Shown piece after piece: positions 1 to 9,673 of a DNA stretch of 64,000 nt. Within the stretch, counting starts at the first letter, position 1. Every line of letters starts with the position of its first letter. A model generated the notes under the pieces. The model was given only the letters and a program-made list of their open reading frames with translations, did no database searches and was not told where the DNA came from. The DNA lies in assembly GCF_003075075.1 (NCBI RefSeq), contig NZ_QCYM01000019.1, forward strand, positions 16,803 to 80,802, in the 5' to 3' direction. Both the position numbers and the translations under genes were made by a program. Source of the stretch: Labrenzia sp. 011 (GTDB taxonomy: Bacteria > Pseudomonadota > Alphaproteobacteria > Rhizobiales > Stappiaceae).

Positions 1-2119
1 GCTTGAGGCTTTCCGCCGCCGCCTTCAGGGTCTCGGTGGAGGTACCATAGAGCCGGACATCGATCGCATCACCGCCCGGCCCCGAGCGTTCGCCGCGCAG
101 GGCCAGCGTTTCCAGCAGCGGCGGCTGGCGCACTTCCGCCTTCCAGTCCCCGATGAACTGGAAGGCGGAATAGGGCCTCAGATCCGGGTCGAGAAGTTCG
201 ATGGACAATCCGCCCAGCTGGTCCACATCCTTGGTGTCGGCCCCGCTCAGTCCGCGCCCGGCGGTCGCCCCGACCGTCGACAGGGCAAAGACGACGGGCT
301 CACTGCCGTATTCCTGCGCATAGCGTGTATTGACCACATCCAGCGCCCGCTCCATTTCCGCGATCATGGCCCTGGTGTCGTCCCGTTTCGCCCCCGGCAT
401 CATGGCGATGCTCGCCGATACCACGGCCCGCTCCGGCGCGTTGAAGAAGCGCCAGCGCACCGTGCCGTCGAAGAACAGCGAAACGGACAGGGCCAGGATC
501 ATCACCGCGAAGCCGATCACCGGATATCTGATGGTGACGATCCAGGCGATGAAGCGGCGGAAGAGGGTTTCCCGGAACCAGACGAATCCGCGGTTGAACA
601 GCCGGTTCGGCAGGTCGTACCAGCGCGGCTTCTTGCTGGCGCTGAGCGCATGATTCATATGTGCGGGCAGGATCAGAAACGATTCGATCAGACTGGCGAT
701 CAGCACCACGGCCACGGTGAAGGGGATATCGGAAACCAGGCTGCCGAACCGCCCGGTGATCGCCATGAGGCCGACAAAGGCGATCAGGGTGGTCATCGAG
801 GCGCTGAACACCGGCGCCGTCATCCGCCGGGCGGCAAGGCCTGCCGCTTCGGCGGGCGGATAACCGCGCCGATGCAGGAAATCCGCATGTTCCCCGACCA
901 CGATCGCGTCATCCACGACAATGCCGAGACAGATGATCAGGGCGAAGACCGAGATCATGTTCAGCGTCAGCCCGAAGGCATACATCAGCCCGATCGTGGC
1001 CGCCATCGCCACCGGAATGCCGGCAGCGACCCAGAAGGCCGTGCGTGCGGACAGGAACAGAAACAGGAACAGGAGAACCAGACCCAACCCGAAAATCCCG
1101 TTTTCAACCAGGATATCCAGCCGGTCGATGATCTCCTGGGACCGGGTGTTGGTCATCTGGACGACCACACCTTCCGGGAGGGTGCGCTGGAATTCCGCCG
1201 TGATTGTCTCCACGGCTCTCTGGATCTCGATCGTGTCTCCCTGGGCGCTACGGCTGACCCGCAGAACCACGGCGGGCATGCCCTTGTGAAAATAGGCCCG
1301 GCCGCTTTCCACTCCCTCCGTGACGATGTCCGCGACCGTGCGCAGGCGCAGCTTTTCGCCCTGCGAAGGCGCCTTCAGCACGATTTCGCCGAGGTCCTGT
1401 TCCGACCGGCGGGTCTGCCCTGTCCGCAACCGCACGCCGCTGTCGCCGATATCGCCGGCGGGAGTGGTCTCCATTTCCCCCGCAACCGTGTCCGCGATCT
1501 CCTCCAGGGTCAGCCCGTGCCGCACGAGCATGCTTTCGCCGACATTGACCCGGATGATCGGGTCTGCAAGTCCCCGGATCGTCACCCGGGTCACGCCCTG
1601 ACGAAACAACACGGTTTGCAGGTCTTCGGCGAAGCGGGCCAGCTGATCGATGTCCACCGGCCCGTAGATGACCACATCGGTCACCCGGTCCGTATAGACG
1701 CTGCGGGTGACGACGGGTTCCTCAATGCCCTCCGGCAGGCTGGAACGCGCCTGATCGACGGCGGCTTTCACTTCGTCGGTGGCCTGCCCCATGTCCCAGC
1801 CATCTTCGAATTCCAGCTCGATGCTGGCCTTGCCCTCGCGGGCGACGGACGTGGCTTCGTCCACGCCGTTGATCGCCAGAAGCGGCGGCCCGAGTATTTC
1901 GACGATCGCCCGGTCCATGTCCTCCGGGCCCGCCCCCGGCCAGGTGACATCGACATCCACTTCCTCGCGCACGAAATCCGGAAAGAACTGTGTCCTGATC
2001 TGCGTACCGGCGGCAATGCCGCTGAGCAGCATGACCGCAAGCAGCAGATTGGCCGCCGTCCGGTGGCGCACCATGTAGTCCAGCAAGGACGCAAACTGCG
2101 AGCCGCCAGGAGAACGCAT
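1..2119 (-). CDS. RND efflux transporter permease (AcrB/AcrF-like), C-terminus cut by window edge
   Basis: Inner-membrane pump subunit of a tripartite drug or solvent efflux system, driven by proton antiport. I translated the minus strand by hand: it opens with an N-terminal transmembrane helix (HRTAANLLLAVMLLSGIAA), then a porter domain containing QFFPDF, and a TM4-type segment GIVVDDAIVVGE with the Asp pair used for proton relay in RND pumps. About 706 codons are visible, against roughly 1,030 in the family, so the last third lies off the left edge. The ATG at 2119 was chosen because an in-frame stop sits just upstream. It lies 42 bases after the membrane-fusion protein gene on the same strand, so the two are almost certainly one operon. 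The substrate cannot be told from sequence. The long open frames on the opposite strand here are shadows. Confidence 0.9.
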   Translation of the reverse strand, partial: MRSPGGSQFASLLDYMVRHRTAANLLLAVMLLSGIAAGTQIRTQFFPDFVREEVDVDVTWPGAGPEDMDRAIVEILGPPLLAINGVDEATSVAREGKASIELEFEDGWDMGQATDEVKAAVDQARSSLPEGIEEPVVTRSVYTDRVTDVVIYGPVDIDQLARFAEDLQTVLFRQGVTRVTIRGLADPIIRVNVGESMLVRHGLTLEEIADTVAGEMETTPAGDIGDSGVRLRTGQTRRSEQDLGEIVLKAPSQGEKLRLRTVADIVTEGVESGRAYFHKGMPAVVLRVSRSAQGDTIEIQRAVETITAEFQRTLPEGVVVQMTNTRSQEIIDRLDILVENGIFGLGLVLLFLFLFLSARTAFWVAAGIPVAMAATIGLMYAFGLTLNMISVFALIICLGIVVDDAIVVGEHADFLHRRGYPPAEAAGLAARRMTAPVFSASMTTLIAFVGLMAITGRFGSLVSDIPFTVAVVLIASLIESFLILPAHMNHALSASKKPRWYDLPNRLFNRGFVWFRETLFRRFIAWIVTIRYPVIGFAVMILALSVSLFFDGTVRWRFFNAPERAVVSASIAMMPGAKRDDTRAMIAEMERALDVVNTRYAQEYGSEPVVFALSTVGATAGRGLSGADTKDVDQLGGLSIELLDPDLRPYSAFQFIGDWKAEVRQPPLLETLALRGERSGPGGDAIDVRLYGTSTETLKAAAESLK

Positions 2120-2161
2120 GTCAGGACACTCCCATCATGGCATCGGGAAACCGCATGGCCG

Positions 2162-3673
2162 TCAGCCGCTGCTTCCGGGCCGTTGTTCCAGCCGGTCGAT
2201 CACATCTTTCGGCACCATGGGCTGCTGCAGCACGGCAAGCAGCCGCGCCTTGCGGTTTTCAGGCATGTCGGAGCTGTTCAGCCGTTCGATCAGCGCCGCG
2301 CGCCGTTCGGGATCGAGCGCGACCAGATCGCCCCGCGGATCCGGCTTTGCAGCATCGGGCCCCGGTGAAGTCCCGGGCTCCGGCTCCGCCGGTTCGCCAG
2401 TCCCTCCACCGCTGCGGCGCGGGATCACCTTCAGTCCCGTACCGAGCTGCGGCAGCCGCTCGCGGACATATTCCGCCCCGAAAGGCACATCCGTCAGGAT
2501 GACCTCGTTGCCCATGCGCCGCAGCACGGTCGCACGGATTTCCCGGATACGATCGCCGTCGCCGACAATCAGCAAACGCCCGCCCTCGGTGACGGCCGCC
2601 GAGGGAACGACCGCGACCTGCTCGAGTTGTGGCTCTTCCACCTCCACCTTGACGAAATCGCCCGGGCGCAGGGCCGTTCCGGGGTCCAGTTCCAGCGTCG
2701 CGAAAAGGGTTCGCCCCGCCTCGCCTTCCGATACGACCGCGGCCGCCCGATCGATGTTGCCCGCGACTTCGAGAGACCGGCTGCCAAGCTGCAGCGTCAC
2801 GGTTACCGGTGCCTTGATAAGATTGCCGTTGTCATCCAGAAGGCGCGAAAATTCGCTGGTCGACAGCGAGAACTTCGCCTCCAGGGCGGCGGGATCGATC
2901 AGCAGGGCCAGGGTTTCGGACTGGCTGACGCGCCTGCCAAGCGTGGCATTGACTTCGGACAGATTGCCGCTGAAGGGAGCCGTCAGCGCGGTTTCCCTGA
3001 GCACCCGCCGCGCTTCCTCCAGCGCGAACTGGGCGCGCTTCACGGTCAGGTCCATACGCTCGACGCGCTTGCGGGCCGTGATCACCGATTGCAGCCGATT
3101 GTTCAGCGACTGCTCCAGGGAGGCGACGGCAAGCTCCTCGGTTTCCACCTGGACCGCCGTCGAATAGCCCTTGTCCTTGAGCTGACGCTGACGTTCGCGG
3201 GACTGCCTGCGCAGATCCAGCTGCCGGCGGGCCGCCTCCAGCTCCTGTTCCGCACCGATGATCGCTTCCTCGGCTTCCGTCTTCTGCGCCTGCGCATCCG
3301 CCAGCGCGGCTTCCGCATCCAGCACCAGGAATTCGGCATTCGCCGGATCGATCCTCAGCAGCAGTTCCCCCTCGGCGACGGCAGCACCGTCCCGGAACTT
3401 GCTGGCCACATCCACCAGAAGGCCTTCGGAGCTGGCACGCAGCTGCAGGGTTCTCCAGCTCACGATCTCGCCGTAGGCCGTGGTCGTCGGCGTTACGGTT
3501 TGCGGTACAAGCTCGGCGACATTCACCGAGTAGCTGCGCTCGCGCGCGGGACGCTTGCGGACAGTCTCCTCCGCCGTCATCACGCTGTACAACCGGTAGG
3601 CACCGATACCGGCAAATCCGATCATCACCGCCATCAATGCCAGCCCCAGAAGTCCGCGCATCAGGAACCGCAT
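2162..3673 (-). CDS. RND efflux periplasmic adaptor (membrane-fusion protein, HlyD/AcrA-like)
   Basis: Periplasmic adaptor that links the RND permease to an outer-membrane channel. The 503-residue protein has one N-terminal membrane anchor (residues about 5-30). A split lipoyl/barrel-sandwich half follows (about 85-115), then a long Ala/Glu/Arg-rich coiled-coil hairpin (about 115-225), the second lipoyl half (FSGNLSEVNATLGRRVSQ) and beta-barrel domains (about 270-400). The tail is unusual: a Pro/Gly/Glu-rich linker (RSGGGTGEPAEPEPGTSPGP) leads to about 65 extra residues with a charged helix, longer than typical AcrA-type adaptors. It is the first gene of the pump operon. No TolC-type channel gene is next to it in this window, so the pump presumably uses a channel encoded elsewhere. 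Confidence 0.9.
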   Translation of the reverse strand: MRFLMRGLLGLALMAVMIGFAGIGAYRLYSVMTAEETVRKRPARERSYSVNVAELVPQTVTPTTTAYGEIVSWRTLQLRASSEGLLVDVASKFRDGAAVAEGELLLRIDPANAEFLVLDAEAALADAQAQKTEAEEAIIGAEQELEAARRQLDLRRQSRERQRQLKDKGYSTAVQVETEELAVASLEQSLNNRLQSVITARKRVERMDLTVKRAQFALEEARRVLRETALTAPFSGNLSEVNATLGRRVSQSETLALLIDPAALEAKFSLSTSEFSRLLDDNGNLIKAPVTVTLQLGSRSLEVAGNIDRAAAVVSEGEAGRTLFATLELDPGTALRPGDFVKVEVEEPQLEQVAVVPSAAVTEGGRLLIVGDGDRIREIRATVLRRMGNEVILTDVPFGAEYVRERLPQLGTGLKVIPRRSGGGTGEPAEPEPGTSPGPDAAKPDPRGDLVALDPERRAALIERLNSSDMPENRKARLLAVLQQPMVPKDVIDRLEQRPGSSG

Positions 3674-3793
3674 TCACTTCTCCGATTGAAACCGATACGA
3701 AAAATTTCGGCACCGCAACGCCATCCGGCACCACATATCCATTTTATCATGCTTTCCGGAAGGAATTTTGAAAAGCTTGTAAATAGTTATAAC

Positions 3794-3821
3794 AAAAAAC
3801 CCGGCACCTTGCGGTGCCGGG
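3794..3821 (-). terminator. Rho-independent terminator of the outer-membrane protein gene
   Basis: Read on the minus strand, a perfect 9-bp stem (CCCGGCACC / GGTGCCGGG) with the loop GCAA is followed directly by TTTTTTG. It starts about 27 bases after the stop codon of the beta-barrel gene. It insulates that gene from the efflux operon downstream on the same strand. Confidence 0.88.
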
Positions 3822-3847
3822 CCGATCTTAACCGACTGTCGCCGTTC

Positions 3848-4510
3848 TCAGAATTTGTAGCCCAGACCGAGGCGAACCTGGGACGTGTTCAGATCCGAAC
3901 TCACCGCGGTGCCGTTCAGATTGAAGTCCTGTTCGCCGAAATCCTGATACACATACTCGAATTTGGCGGTCACATTGTTGGTGATTGCCGCCTCGCCGCC
4001 GGCACCCAGCGTCCAGCCGAGAGCTGTCTTGCTGTCGCTGTCGCCGTTTCCGGAAACTTCCAGATCCGCAAGGGCCAGACCGCCGGCACCATAGACAAGA
4101 TAGCGGTCGAAACTGTAGCCCAGACGGGCGCGGATATTCGAGTTCCAGTCAGACTTGGACTGGACCGTCAGACCGTTGCTGGTCTTGTTTTCCTCAAGGT
4201 CGGTCAGACTGAAATCCGCTTCCGCACCGATCACCACATTCGGCGTCACCTGGAAGTTGTAGCCTGTGTAAAGACCGCCTGAGACACCGTTGGCGTCGGT
4301 ATCGAGACCGTTGTTGCCACCGGCGCGGTTGTCGAATTGTCCGAAGGCCCAGCCGAGATTGCCACCCACATAGAGCCCGGTCCAGTCGATGGACTGTTGT
4401 GGGGACGGAACCGCCTCATAGACCGGTGCCGGCGATTGCGGCAGGTCGGCTGCCAAAAGCGGCGTGGCCCCGGCCGTCAAAGCCAAACCTGCAAGTGCAA
4501 GACGTTTCAT
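3848..4510 (-). CDS. Outer-membrane beta-barrel protein (Omp25/Omp31-type porin family)
   Basis: A 220-residue surface protein of the small eight-stranded barrel type common in Hyphomicrobiales (Omp25/Omp31, RopB-like). The signal peptide is clear (MKRLALAGLALTAGATPLLA, cut before ADLP). The first strand has the family hallmark DWTGLYVGGNLGW. Alternating strands such as GGLYTGYNFQ, VIGAEADFSL and IRARLGYSF follow, and the protein ends on an aromatic residue (LGLGYKF) as expected for BAM recognition. The ATG at 4510 was preferred to the GTG one codon upstream because GGAG lies 8 bases before it. It has its own terminator and a palindrome in its promoter region, so it looks monocistronic and separately controlled. 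Its exact role (porin or structural protein) is unknown. Confidence 0.9.
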   Translation of the reverse strand: MKRLALAGLALTAGATPLLAADLPQSPAPVYEAVPSPQQSIDWTGLYVGGNLGWAFGQFDNRAGGNNGLDTDANGVSGGLYTGYNFQVTPNVVIGAEADFSLTDLEENKTSNGLTVQSKSDWNSNIRARLGYSFDRYLVYGAGGLALADLEVSGNGDSDSKTALGWTLGAGGEAAITNNVTAKFEYVYQDFGEQDFNLNGTAVSSDLNTSQVRLGLGYKF

Positions 4511-4875
4511 CACAGATACTCCAGATCCATATTGCTAAACTGAGTTGACCGAAATACGCCGGTCAATATTGAGCAGGAGGGCGGCATCGCCGCGTCCTCA
4601 CACTCCCCACAGCGCAGATATGGGTAGCGTTTGTGGCGGATCAGGATTGAGATTTGGGAGTTTTGATGACGAATGACGGCAACATTCGGACACGATGAAA
4701 GATCGCTTAAGGCGATTGCATTTCGCATGGCCGCCCTGAAAAATTGCCACGTCACGCGATACATAGATGCTTGTCCCCGGCTTTCCCCATACCAATCTAT
4801 TGCGTATAAGGCGCCCAACAGGTTGGCGCTCCCTCCCGCAGCCGCCTCACAGCAAACCCGGACCGGAATTCATAA
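4511..4875. other. 365-bp divergent intergenic region
   Basis: Lies between the outer-membrane protein gene (minus) and the Ca/Na antiporter gene (plus), so it must hold both promoters. Visible structures are the palindrome at 4545-4566 and a short hairpin near 4809-4830 (GCGCC...GGCGC) in the antiporter leader. I found no convincing sigma-70 hexamer pair, and the short open frames here have no family resemblance. Confidence 0.6.
4545..4566. promoter_or_regulatory. Candidate operator palindrome upstream of the outer-membrane protein gene
   Basis: TTGACCG, 8 bases, CGGTCAA: perfect 7-bp inverted arms in a 22-bp site, about 35-57 bases before the start codon. On the minus strand TTGACC would also serve as a -35 hexamer, so a protein bound here would compete with RNA polymerase. 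The regulator is unknown. Confidence 0.4.
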
Positions 4876-5883
4876 ATGCTCTTTGACTATGTAAGCCTCG
4901 CAGGCGGATTGGTTGTTCTGATTATCGCCGGTGATGTCTTGGTCAGGGGCTCTGTCGGGATTGCGCTTCGGCTGGGCATCCCGAATCTCGTCATCGGCCT
5001 GACGATTGTCGCCTTCGGCACATCCGCGCCGGAACTGGTGATTTCCCTCAAGGCGGGCCTGGAAGGGGCCGGGGGCATCGCCATCGGCAATGTCGTGGGC
5101 TCCAATATCGCCAATGTTCTCCTGGTGCTCGGCCTGCCTGCCATGATCGCGGCCACCCCTTGCGGCGAAAACGGCGCGACCCGCAACGCGACATTCATGG
5201 TGGCCGTCACTGTGGTGTTCATCGCCCTTTGTTTCTTCACGCCCATCGCACTTCCGGCCGGTCTCGTTCTGCTGGCGCTGCTGGCTGCCTTTCTGGTCGC
5301 GTCGACCATGACCGCCCGCAACCACCGCAAGGAACAGAAAGCCATCGCCGCGGCCGGTGCCGCCGTGGTTGCATCGGAGCCGGACGTCGCCGAGATTCTC
5401 GAAGATGTCGAGGATGTGCCGGATTCGGCCTGGGTTGCGGTCGCCTATATTCTCCTCGGTCTGGTCGGCCTGCCCCTCGGGGCGCATTTCACCATCTCGG
5501 GCGCGACATCGATCGCGACCGCCTGGGGAGTGAGCGAAGCGGTGATCGGCCTGACGGTCATCGCCCTCGGCACCTCTTTGCCGGAACTCGCGACAACCAT
5601 CATGGCCGCCATCCGCCAGCACGGCGCGGTGGCGATCGGCAATGTCATCGGCTCCAACATCTTCAACCTGCTGGCGATCATCGGCATCACGGCCGTCATC
5701 GTCCCGATCGATGTGCCGGCGGAAGTGCTGCATTTCGACGTCTGGGTGATGCTGGCCTGCGCGCTGCTGCTGACCGCCTTCGCCGGTTTCCGGATCTGCC
5801 TCAACAAGATCTCCGGTCTGGCCATGACGCTCGCCTATGTCCTCTATATCGCGACCGTTTATTGCCTCGGACATGTCAGCTGA
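4876..5883 (+). CDS. Calcium/sodium antiporter (CaCA family, YrbG-like)
   Basis: Inner-membrane cation exchanger of 335 residues. The two inverted alpha repeats that define the family are plain: GTSAPEL followed by GNVVGSNIAN in the first half, and GTSLPEL followed by GNVIGSNIFN in the second. The conserved acidic residues and Asn/Ser in these motifs form the ion site. About ten hydrophobic segments are predicted, split by an acidic cytoplasmic loop (EPDVAEILEDVEDVPDS, residues about 170-190). The length is typical. It is followed 50 bases later by uvrC on the same strand, though no functional link is evident. Whether Ca2+/Na+ or Ca2+/H+ is exchanged cannot be told from sequence. Confidence 0.93.
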   Translation: MLFDYVSLAGGLVVLIIAGDVLVRGSVGIALRLGIPNLVIGLTIVAFGTSAPELVISLKAGLEGAGGIAIGNVVGSNIANVLLVLGLPAMIAATPCGENGATRNATFMVAVTVVFIALCFFTPIALPAGLVLLALLAAFLVASTMTARNHRKEQKAIAAAGAAVVASEPDVAEILEDVEDVPDSAWVAVAYILLGLVGLPLGAHFTISGATSIATAWGVSEAVIGLTVIALGTSLPELATTIMAAIRQHGAVAIGNVIGSNIFNLLAIIGITAVIVPIDVPAEVLHFDVWVMLACALLLTAFAGFRICLNKISGLAMTLAYVLYIATVYCLGHVS

Positions 5884-5933
5884 CACGGTGTCGCAAGCAG
5901 CCGCCTCTTTCCCAAACGGCTTTCCGCGCTTAA

Positions 5934-7916
5934 ATGTCAGCCATGCAGGAAAGCTCTGATTCCCCGAAACCGGCTGAAGGCCCGGCCGCCGAAGAGACCG
6001 CCCCCGTGAAGACGGGGGTTGAGGTGATCGCCGACGAGGTGAAACGCCTGCCCAACGGCCCCGGTGTCTACCGGATGCTCGACGACAAGGGCGAGGTTCT
6101 TTATGTCGGCAAGGCGCGCAGCCTGAAGAAACGGGTCACCAGCTACACCCGGCTACAGGGCCAGTCGAGCCGGATCCTGCGCATGATCATGGCAACGGCG
6201 GCCATGGAATTCGTCGTCACGAAGACCGAACCGGAAGCCCTGCTTCTCGAAGCCAATCTGATCAAGCGCCTGCGCCCGCGCTTCAACGTGCTGCTGCGGG
6301 ACGACAAGTCCTTTCCCTACATCCTGGTGACCGGCGACCATGAAGCCCCGGCGATCGTCAAGCACCGGGGCGCCCGCAAGCGCAAGGGCGCATATTTCGG
6401 TCCCTTCGCATCCGCCGGTGCCGTCGACCGGACGATCAATGCCCTGCAGAAGGCCTTCCTGATCCGCACCTGCTCCGACAGCTACTACGAGAACCGCACC
6501 CGGCCCTGCCTCCAGTACCAGATCAAGCGCTGCTCGGCCCCCTGCACAGGGGAAATCGCCCCGGAGGACTATGCGGGCCTGGTCTCGGAGGCCAAGGCCT
6601 TCCTCTCCGGCCGCAGCCAGCTGATCAAGACCCAGCTCGCCCGCCAGATGGAAGCCGCGTCCGCCGATCTGGAGTTCGAGCGAGCGGCGATCTACCGCGA
6701 CCGCCTGTCGGCTCTCTCCCACGTTCAGGCCCACCAGGGGATCAATCCGCAGACCGTTGAGGAAGCCGACGTTTTCGCCATCCATCAGGACGGCGGGCAG
6801 ACCTGCGTGCAGGTGTTCTTCTTCCGCACCGGCCAGAACTGGGGCAACCGGGCCTATTTCCCGAAAGCCGACAAGTCCCTGGAGGAAGCGGACATCCTGG
6901 AGAGCTTTCTCGCCCAGTTCTACGACGACAAGCCCGCCCCGAAACAGATTCTCCTCTCCCACGCCCTTGGCGAACAGGAGCTTCTGGCCGAAGCCCTGAG
7001 CGAACGCTCCGGCCGGAAAATCGAGGTCGCGACACCCAGACGGGGCGAGAAGAAGGAGCTCGTCGATCACGCCCTGACCAACGCGCGCGAGGCCCTCGGG
7101 CGGCGCCTTGCCGAGACCTCAAGCCAGGCACGGCTTCTGAAAGGGGTCGCGGAAGCCTTCGGCCTCGCCGCCGTGCCCCGCCGCATCGAGGTCTACGACA
7201 ACTCCCACATCATGGGTACCAATGCGGTCGGCGGCATGATCGTGGCCGGCGTGGAAGGCTTCGCCAAGGGCCAGTACCGCAAGTTCAACATCAAGTCCGA
7301 GGACCTGGTGCCCGGGGACGACTACGGCATGATGCGCGAGGTCCTCAGCCGCCGCTTTTCCCGCCTGCTGAAGGAACACGCCCGCGAAGAGCCGCCTGCG
7401 GCCGGGGACACCGCTGCCCGGGAGGATCCGGAGGCGACGGATGCGGCGCCGGCGACCGCCGACATGCCGGCCTGGCCGGATCTGCTTCTCATCGACGGCG
7501 GACAGGGCCAGCTGACGGCGGCGCGCGAGACCCTGGAAAGCCTCGGCATCACCGATGTGCCTCTTGTCGGCATCGCCAAGGGACCCGACCGCGACGCGGG
7601 GCGGGAGAAATTCTTCATGCCCGGACGCCAGTCCTTCATGCTTCCGGAACGCGATCCGGTACTCTATTTCGTCCAGCGCCTGCGCGACGAGGCCCACCGT
7701 TTCGCCATCGGCAGCCACCGCGCCCGCCGCAAGAAGGACATCACCCGGAACCCGCTGGACGAAATCGCCGGTGTCGGCCCGACGCGCAAAAAGGCCCTGC
7801 TGCGCCATTTCGGCACCGCCAAGGCCGTATCCAAGGCCGGGGTCGACGACCTGGCCGCCGTTCCGGGCATTTCCGAAGCCATCGCGAAACTGGTCTACGA
7901 CCATTTCCACGAGTAG
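5934..7916 (+). CDS. uvrC: Excinuclease ABC subunit C
   Basis: Nuclease of nucleotide-excision repair that makes both incisions around a lesion in the UvrBC complex. Its 660 residues carry all expected domains in order: GIY-YIG nuclease (about 38-115, GPGVYRML...VLYVGKA), the Cys-containing segment ([13 protein letters not shown]), a UVR motif for UvrB contact (about 235-270), the RNase H-like EndoV domain ([26 protein letters not shown]) and C-terminal helix-hairpin-helix repeats (about 590-655). An Ala/Glu/Pro-rich insert at about 480-515 ([20 protein letters not shown]) interrupts the second nuclease domain; similar low-complexity inserts occur in related bacteria. The first in-frame ATG was used; MQES three codons later is possible. 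Confidence 0.97.
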   Translation: MSAMQESSDSPKPAEGPAAEETAPVKTGVEVIADEVKRLPNGPGVYRMLDDKGEVLYVGKARSLKKRVTSYTRLQGQSSRILRMIMATAAMEFVVTKTEPEALLLEANLIKRLRPRFNVLLRDDKSFPYILVTGDHEAPAIVKHRGARKRKGAYFGPFASAGAVDRTINALQKAFLIRTCSDSYYENRTRPCLQYQIKRCSAPCTGEIAPEDYAGLVSEAKAFLSGRSQLIKTQLARQMEAASADLEFERAAIYRDRLSALSHVQAHQGINPQTVEEADVFAIHQDGGQTCVQVFFFRTGQNWGNRAYFPKADKSLEEADILESFLAQFYDDKPAPKQILLSHALGEQELLAEALSERSGRKIEVATPRRGEKKELVDHALTNAREALGRRLAETSSQARLLKGVAEAFGLAAVPRRIEVYDNSHIMGTNAVGGMIVAGVEGFAKGQYRKFNIKSEDLVPGDDYGMMREVLSRRFSRLLKEHAREEPPAAGDTAAREDPEATDAAPATADMPAWPDLLLIDGGQGQLTAARETLESLGITDVPLVGIAKGPDRDAGREKFFMPGRQSFMLPERDPVLYFVQRLRDEAHRFAIGSHRARRKKDITRNPLDEIAGVGPTRKKALLRHFGTAKAVSKAGVDDLAAVPGISEAIAKLVYDHFHE

Positions 7917-8079
7917 CCTGATCCGTCGAAGGGCCGTCGCCTTCGAAAACACCAACCATTTTCATGACGGACGGCACCTGCTAGAAGCTGCAGGACACAT
8001 GCGGTGCCCGGGAGTTTCCCGCCGCACAAAAGCATCCTTTCAAACCCGCGCCGCCGCGCGGTGAACCGTTCGGAAAATA

Positions 8080-9639
8080 ATGCAGCCCAATTCTGTCGAA
8101 CATGCCTTTTCCCTGATCGCAGCCCGGAATTTCAACGAGGCGCTGCCGATGCTGCTGGATCTGGATGACCAGGCCCCCGGCAATCCGCGCATCAACTACG
8201 GGCTCGGCGTCTCCTATCTCTTTTTCGGTCAGGCGGAGCTCGCGGTTCCCCATCTGGCCGTGGCTGCGAAAGAGGTGAAAAAGGAAGCCCCGGTGTTCAC
8301 GACGCTGGCCAGCGCCCTGAACATCAGCGGCCGGAACGAGGAGGCATTGCCGCACGCCCGCAGGGGCATCGCGCTCGATGCCAGGTCCGAATACGCCCAT
8401 CGGGTCCTGGGCGACGTCTATACGGATCTGCGCCGCCCGGTCATGGCACGCCAGTCCTTCGAACAGGCCCTCAAGCTCGATCCGCAGTCCGTGCGCGCGC
8501 ACCTTGGCCTTTACGAGCTTGAAACGACGCTGGGCAACACGGACGCCGCGGAAAGTCACATCGCCACGGCCTTCGGAATGGCACCTGACGATCCCCTCGT
8601 GCTGATCGCCGCCGCCAGATCCGGCGACGCCGCGTTCCGGGACAAGGTCCTTGCCCGTATCGAACCCATTCTCGCCACGGTCCCCGCCGGAGCCGCAATC
8701 CCGGACATCACGAGGCTCGCCTTTGCCGCCGGCCGGATCCACGACAGCCGCGGCGACACCGCCACGGCCTTCCGCTATTACGACGGCTACCGCACCGGAC
8801 TTTACGGAAAATACGATCCGGCGCAGCAGAGCTGGTTCGTCAACACCTGCAAGACGGTATTCTCCCGCGCCTTTTTCGACGCGCGCAAGAACTTCGCCCT
8901 GAGCAGCGACCGGCCGGTTTTCGTGGTCGGCATGCCCCGTTCGGGCACCACCCTCGTCGAACAGATCATCGCCCGCCATCCCGACGCGGCCGGTGCGGGC
9001 GAAATGCCCTTTTTCCCCGACAGGATCCGGGAGATTTCCCGGGGCAGACCGCACACACCCGCATTCTTCGAATGGGCCTTGCGGCTCGACAAGCGGGAGG
9101 CCCAGCGCATCGGCCGCAAATATCTCTCCCTGCTCGAGGGCCAGGACAGGAAGGCCCGGCGGATCGTCGACAAGATGCCGCATAATTTCGAGCATCTCTG
9201 GCTGCTGGCCCTGTTGTTCCCGAATGCGCATTTCGTTCACATGACCCGGTCGCCGGCCGACACCTGCCTGTCGGTCTACACCACGCCGCTGTCCGCCCAT
9301 CATGGCTACAACATCGACCAGGTCTCCCTCGGACATTATTACGGCCGCTATCTGGAGCTGATGAGACACTGGTCCAATGTGCTGCCGGTCGATATCCGCC
9401 AACAGTCCTATGAAGCGCTCGTGAACGGCCAGGAAGCGGAAAGCCGGGCCCTGCTCGATCATGCGGGGCTGAACTGGCATGCCGGCTGCCTGACACCTCC
9501 CGGTGCGGACACCCAGGTCTTCACCTTCAGCCGCGAACAGGTCCGCCAGCCCGTATATGCCTCCTCCATCGGCAGATGGAAAACATATCAGGACAGAATT
9601 CAGCCGCTTCTGGAGGCGCTCGGAGAGGCCGGCGAATGA
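8080..9639 (+). CDS. TPR-repeat sulfotransferase family protein
   Basis: A 519-residue cytosolic protein fusing N-terminal tetratricopeptide repeats (about 10-170, for example AHRVLGDVYTDLRRP followed by SFEQALKLDP) to a sulfotransferase domain (about 278-510). The 5'-PSB loop that binds PAPS is clear (FVVGMPRSGTTLVEQII), as is a 3'-phosphate-binding segment HMTRSPADTCLSVY. The TPR part probably recruits the acceptor, which could be a protein, glycan or lipid; nothing in the neighbourhood identifies it. It is followed 34 bases later by an EEP-family phosphatase gene, so the pair may be cotranscribed. A sulfotransferase and a phosphodiesterase-type hydrolase side by side is suggestive but unproven. 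Confidence 0.88.
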   Translation: MQPNSVEHAFSLIAARNFNEALPMLLDLDDQAPGNPRINYGLGVSYLFFGQAELAVPHLAVAAKEVKKEAPVFTTLASALNISGRNEEALPHARRGIALDARSEYAHRVLGDVYTDLRRPVMARQSFEQALKLDPQSVRAHLGLYELETTLGNTDAAESHIATAFGMAPDDPLVLIAAARSGDAAFRDKVLARIEPILATVPAGAAIPDITRLAFAAGRIHDSRGDTATAFRYYDGYRTGLYGKYDPAQQSWFVNTCKTVFSRAFFDARKNFALSSDRPVFVVGMPRSGTTLVEQIIARHPDAAGAGEMPFFPDRIREISRGRPHTPAFFEWALRLDKREAQRIGRKYLSLLEGQDRKARRIVDKMPHNFEHLWLLALLFPNAHFVHMTRSPADTCLSVYTTPLSAHHGYNIDQVSLGHYYGRYLELMRHWSNVLPVDIRQQSYEALVNGQEAESRALLDHAGLNWHAGCLTPPGADTQVFTFSREQVRQPVYASSIGRWKTYQDRIQPLLEALGEAGE

Positions 9640-9673
9640 CCCCTGCATGGTTTCAACCGGGCATGATCGGCTC

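Noticed and set aside
650..2368. 572-codon open frame on the plus strand
   Set aside because: It is the antisense of the RND permease and membrane-fusion genes; its composition is His/Arg/Gly/Asp-rich with no family resemblance, a typical GC-rich shadow.
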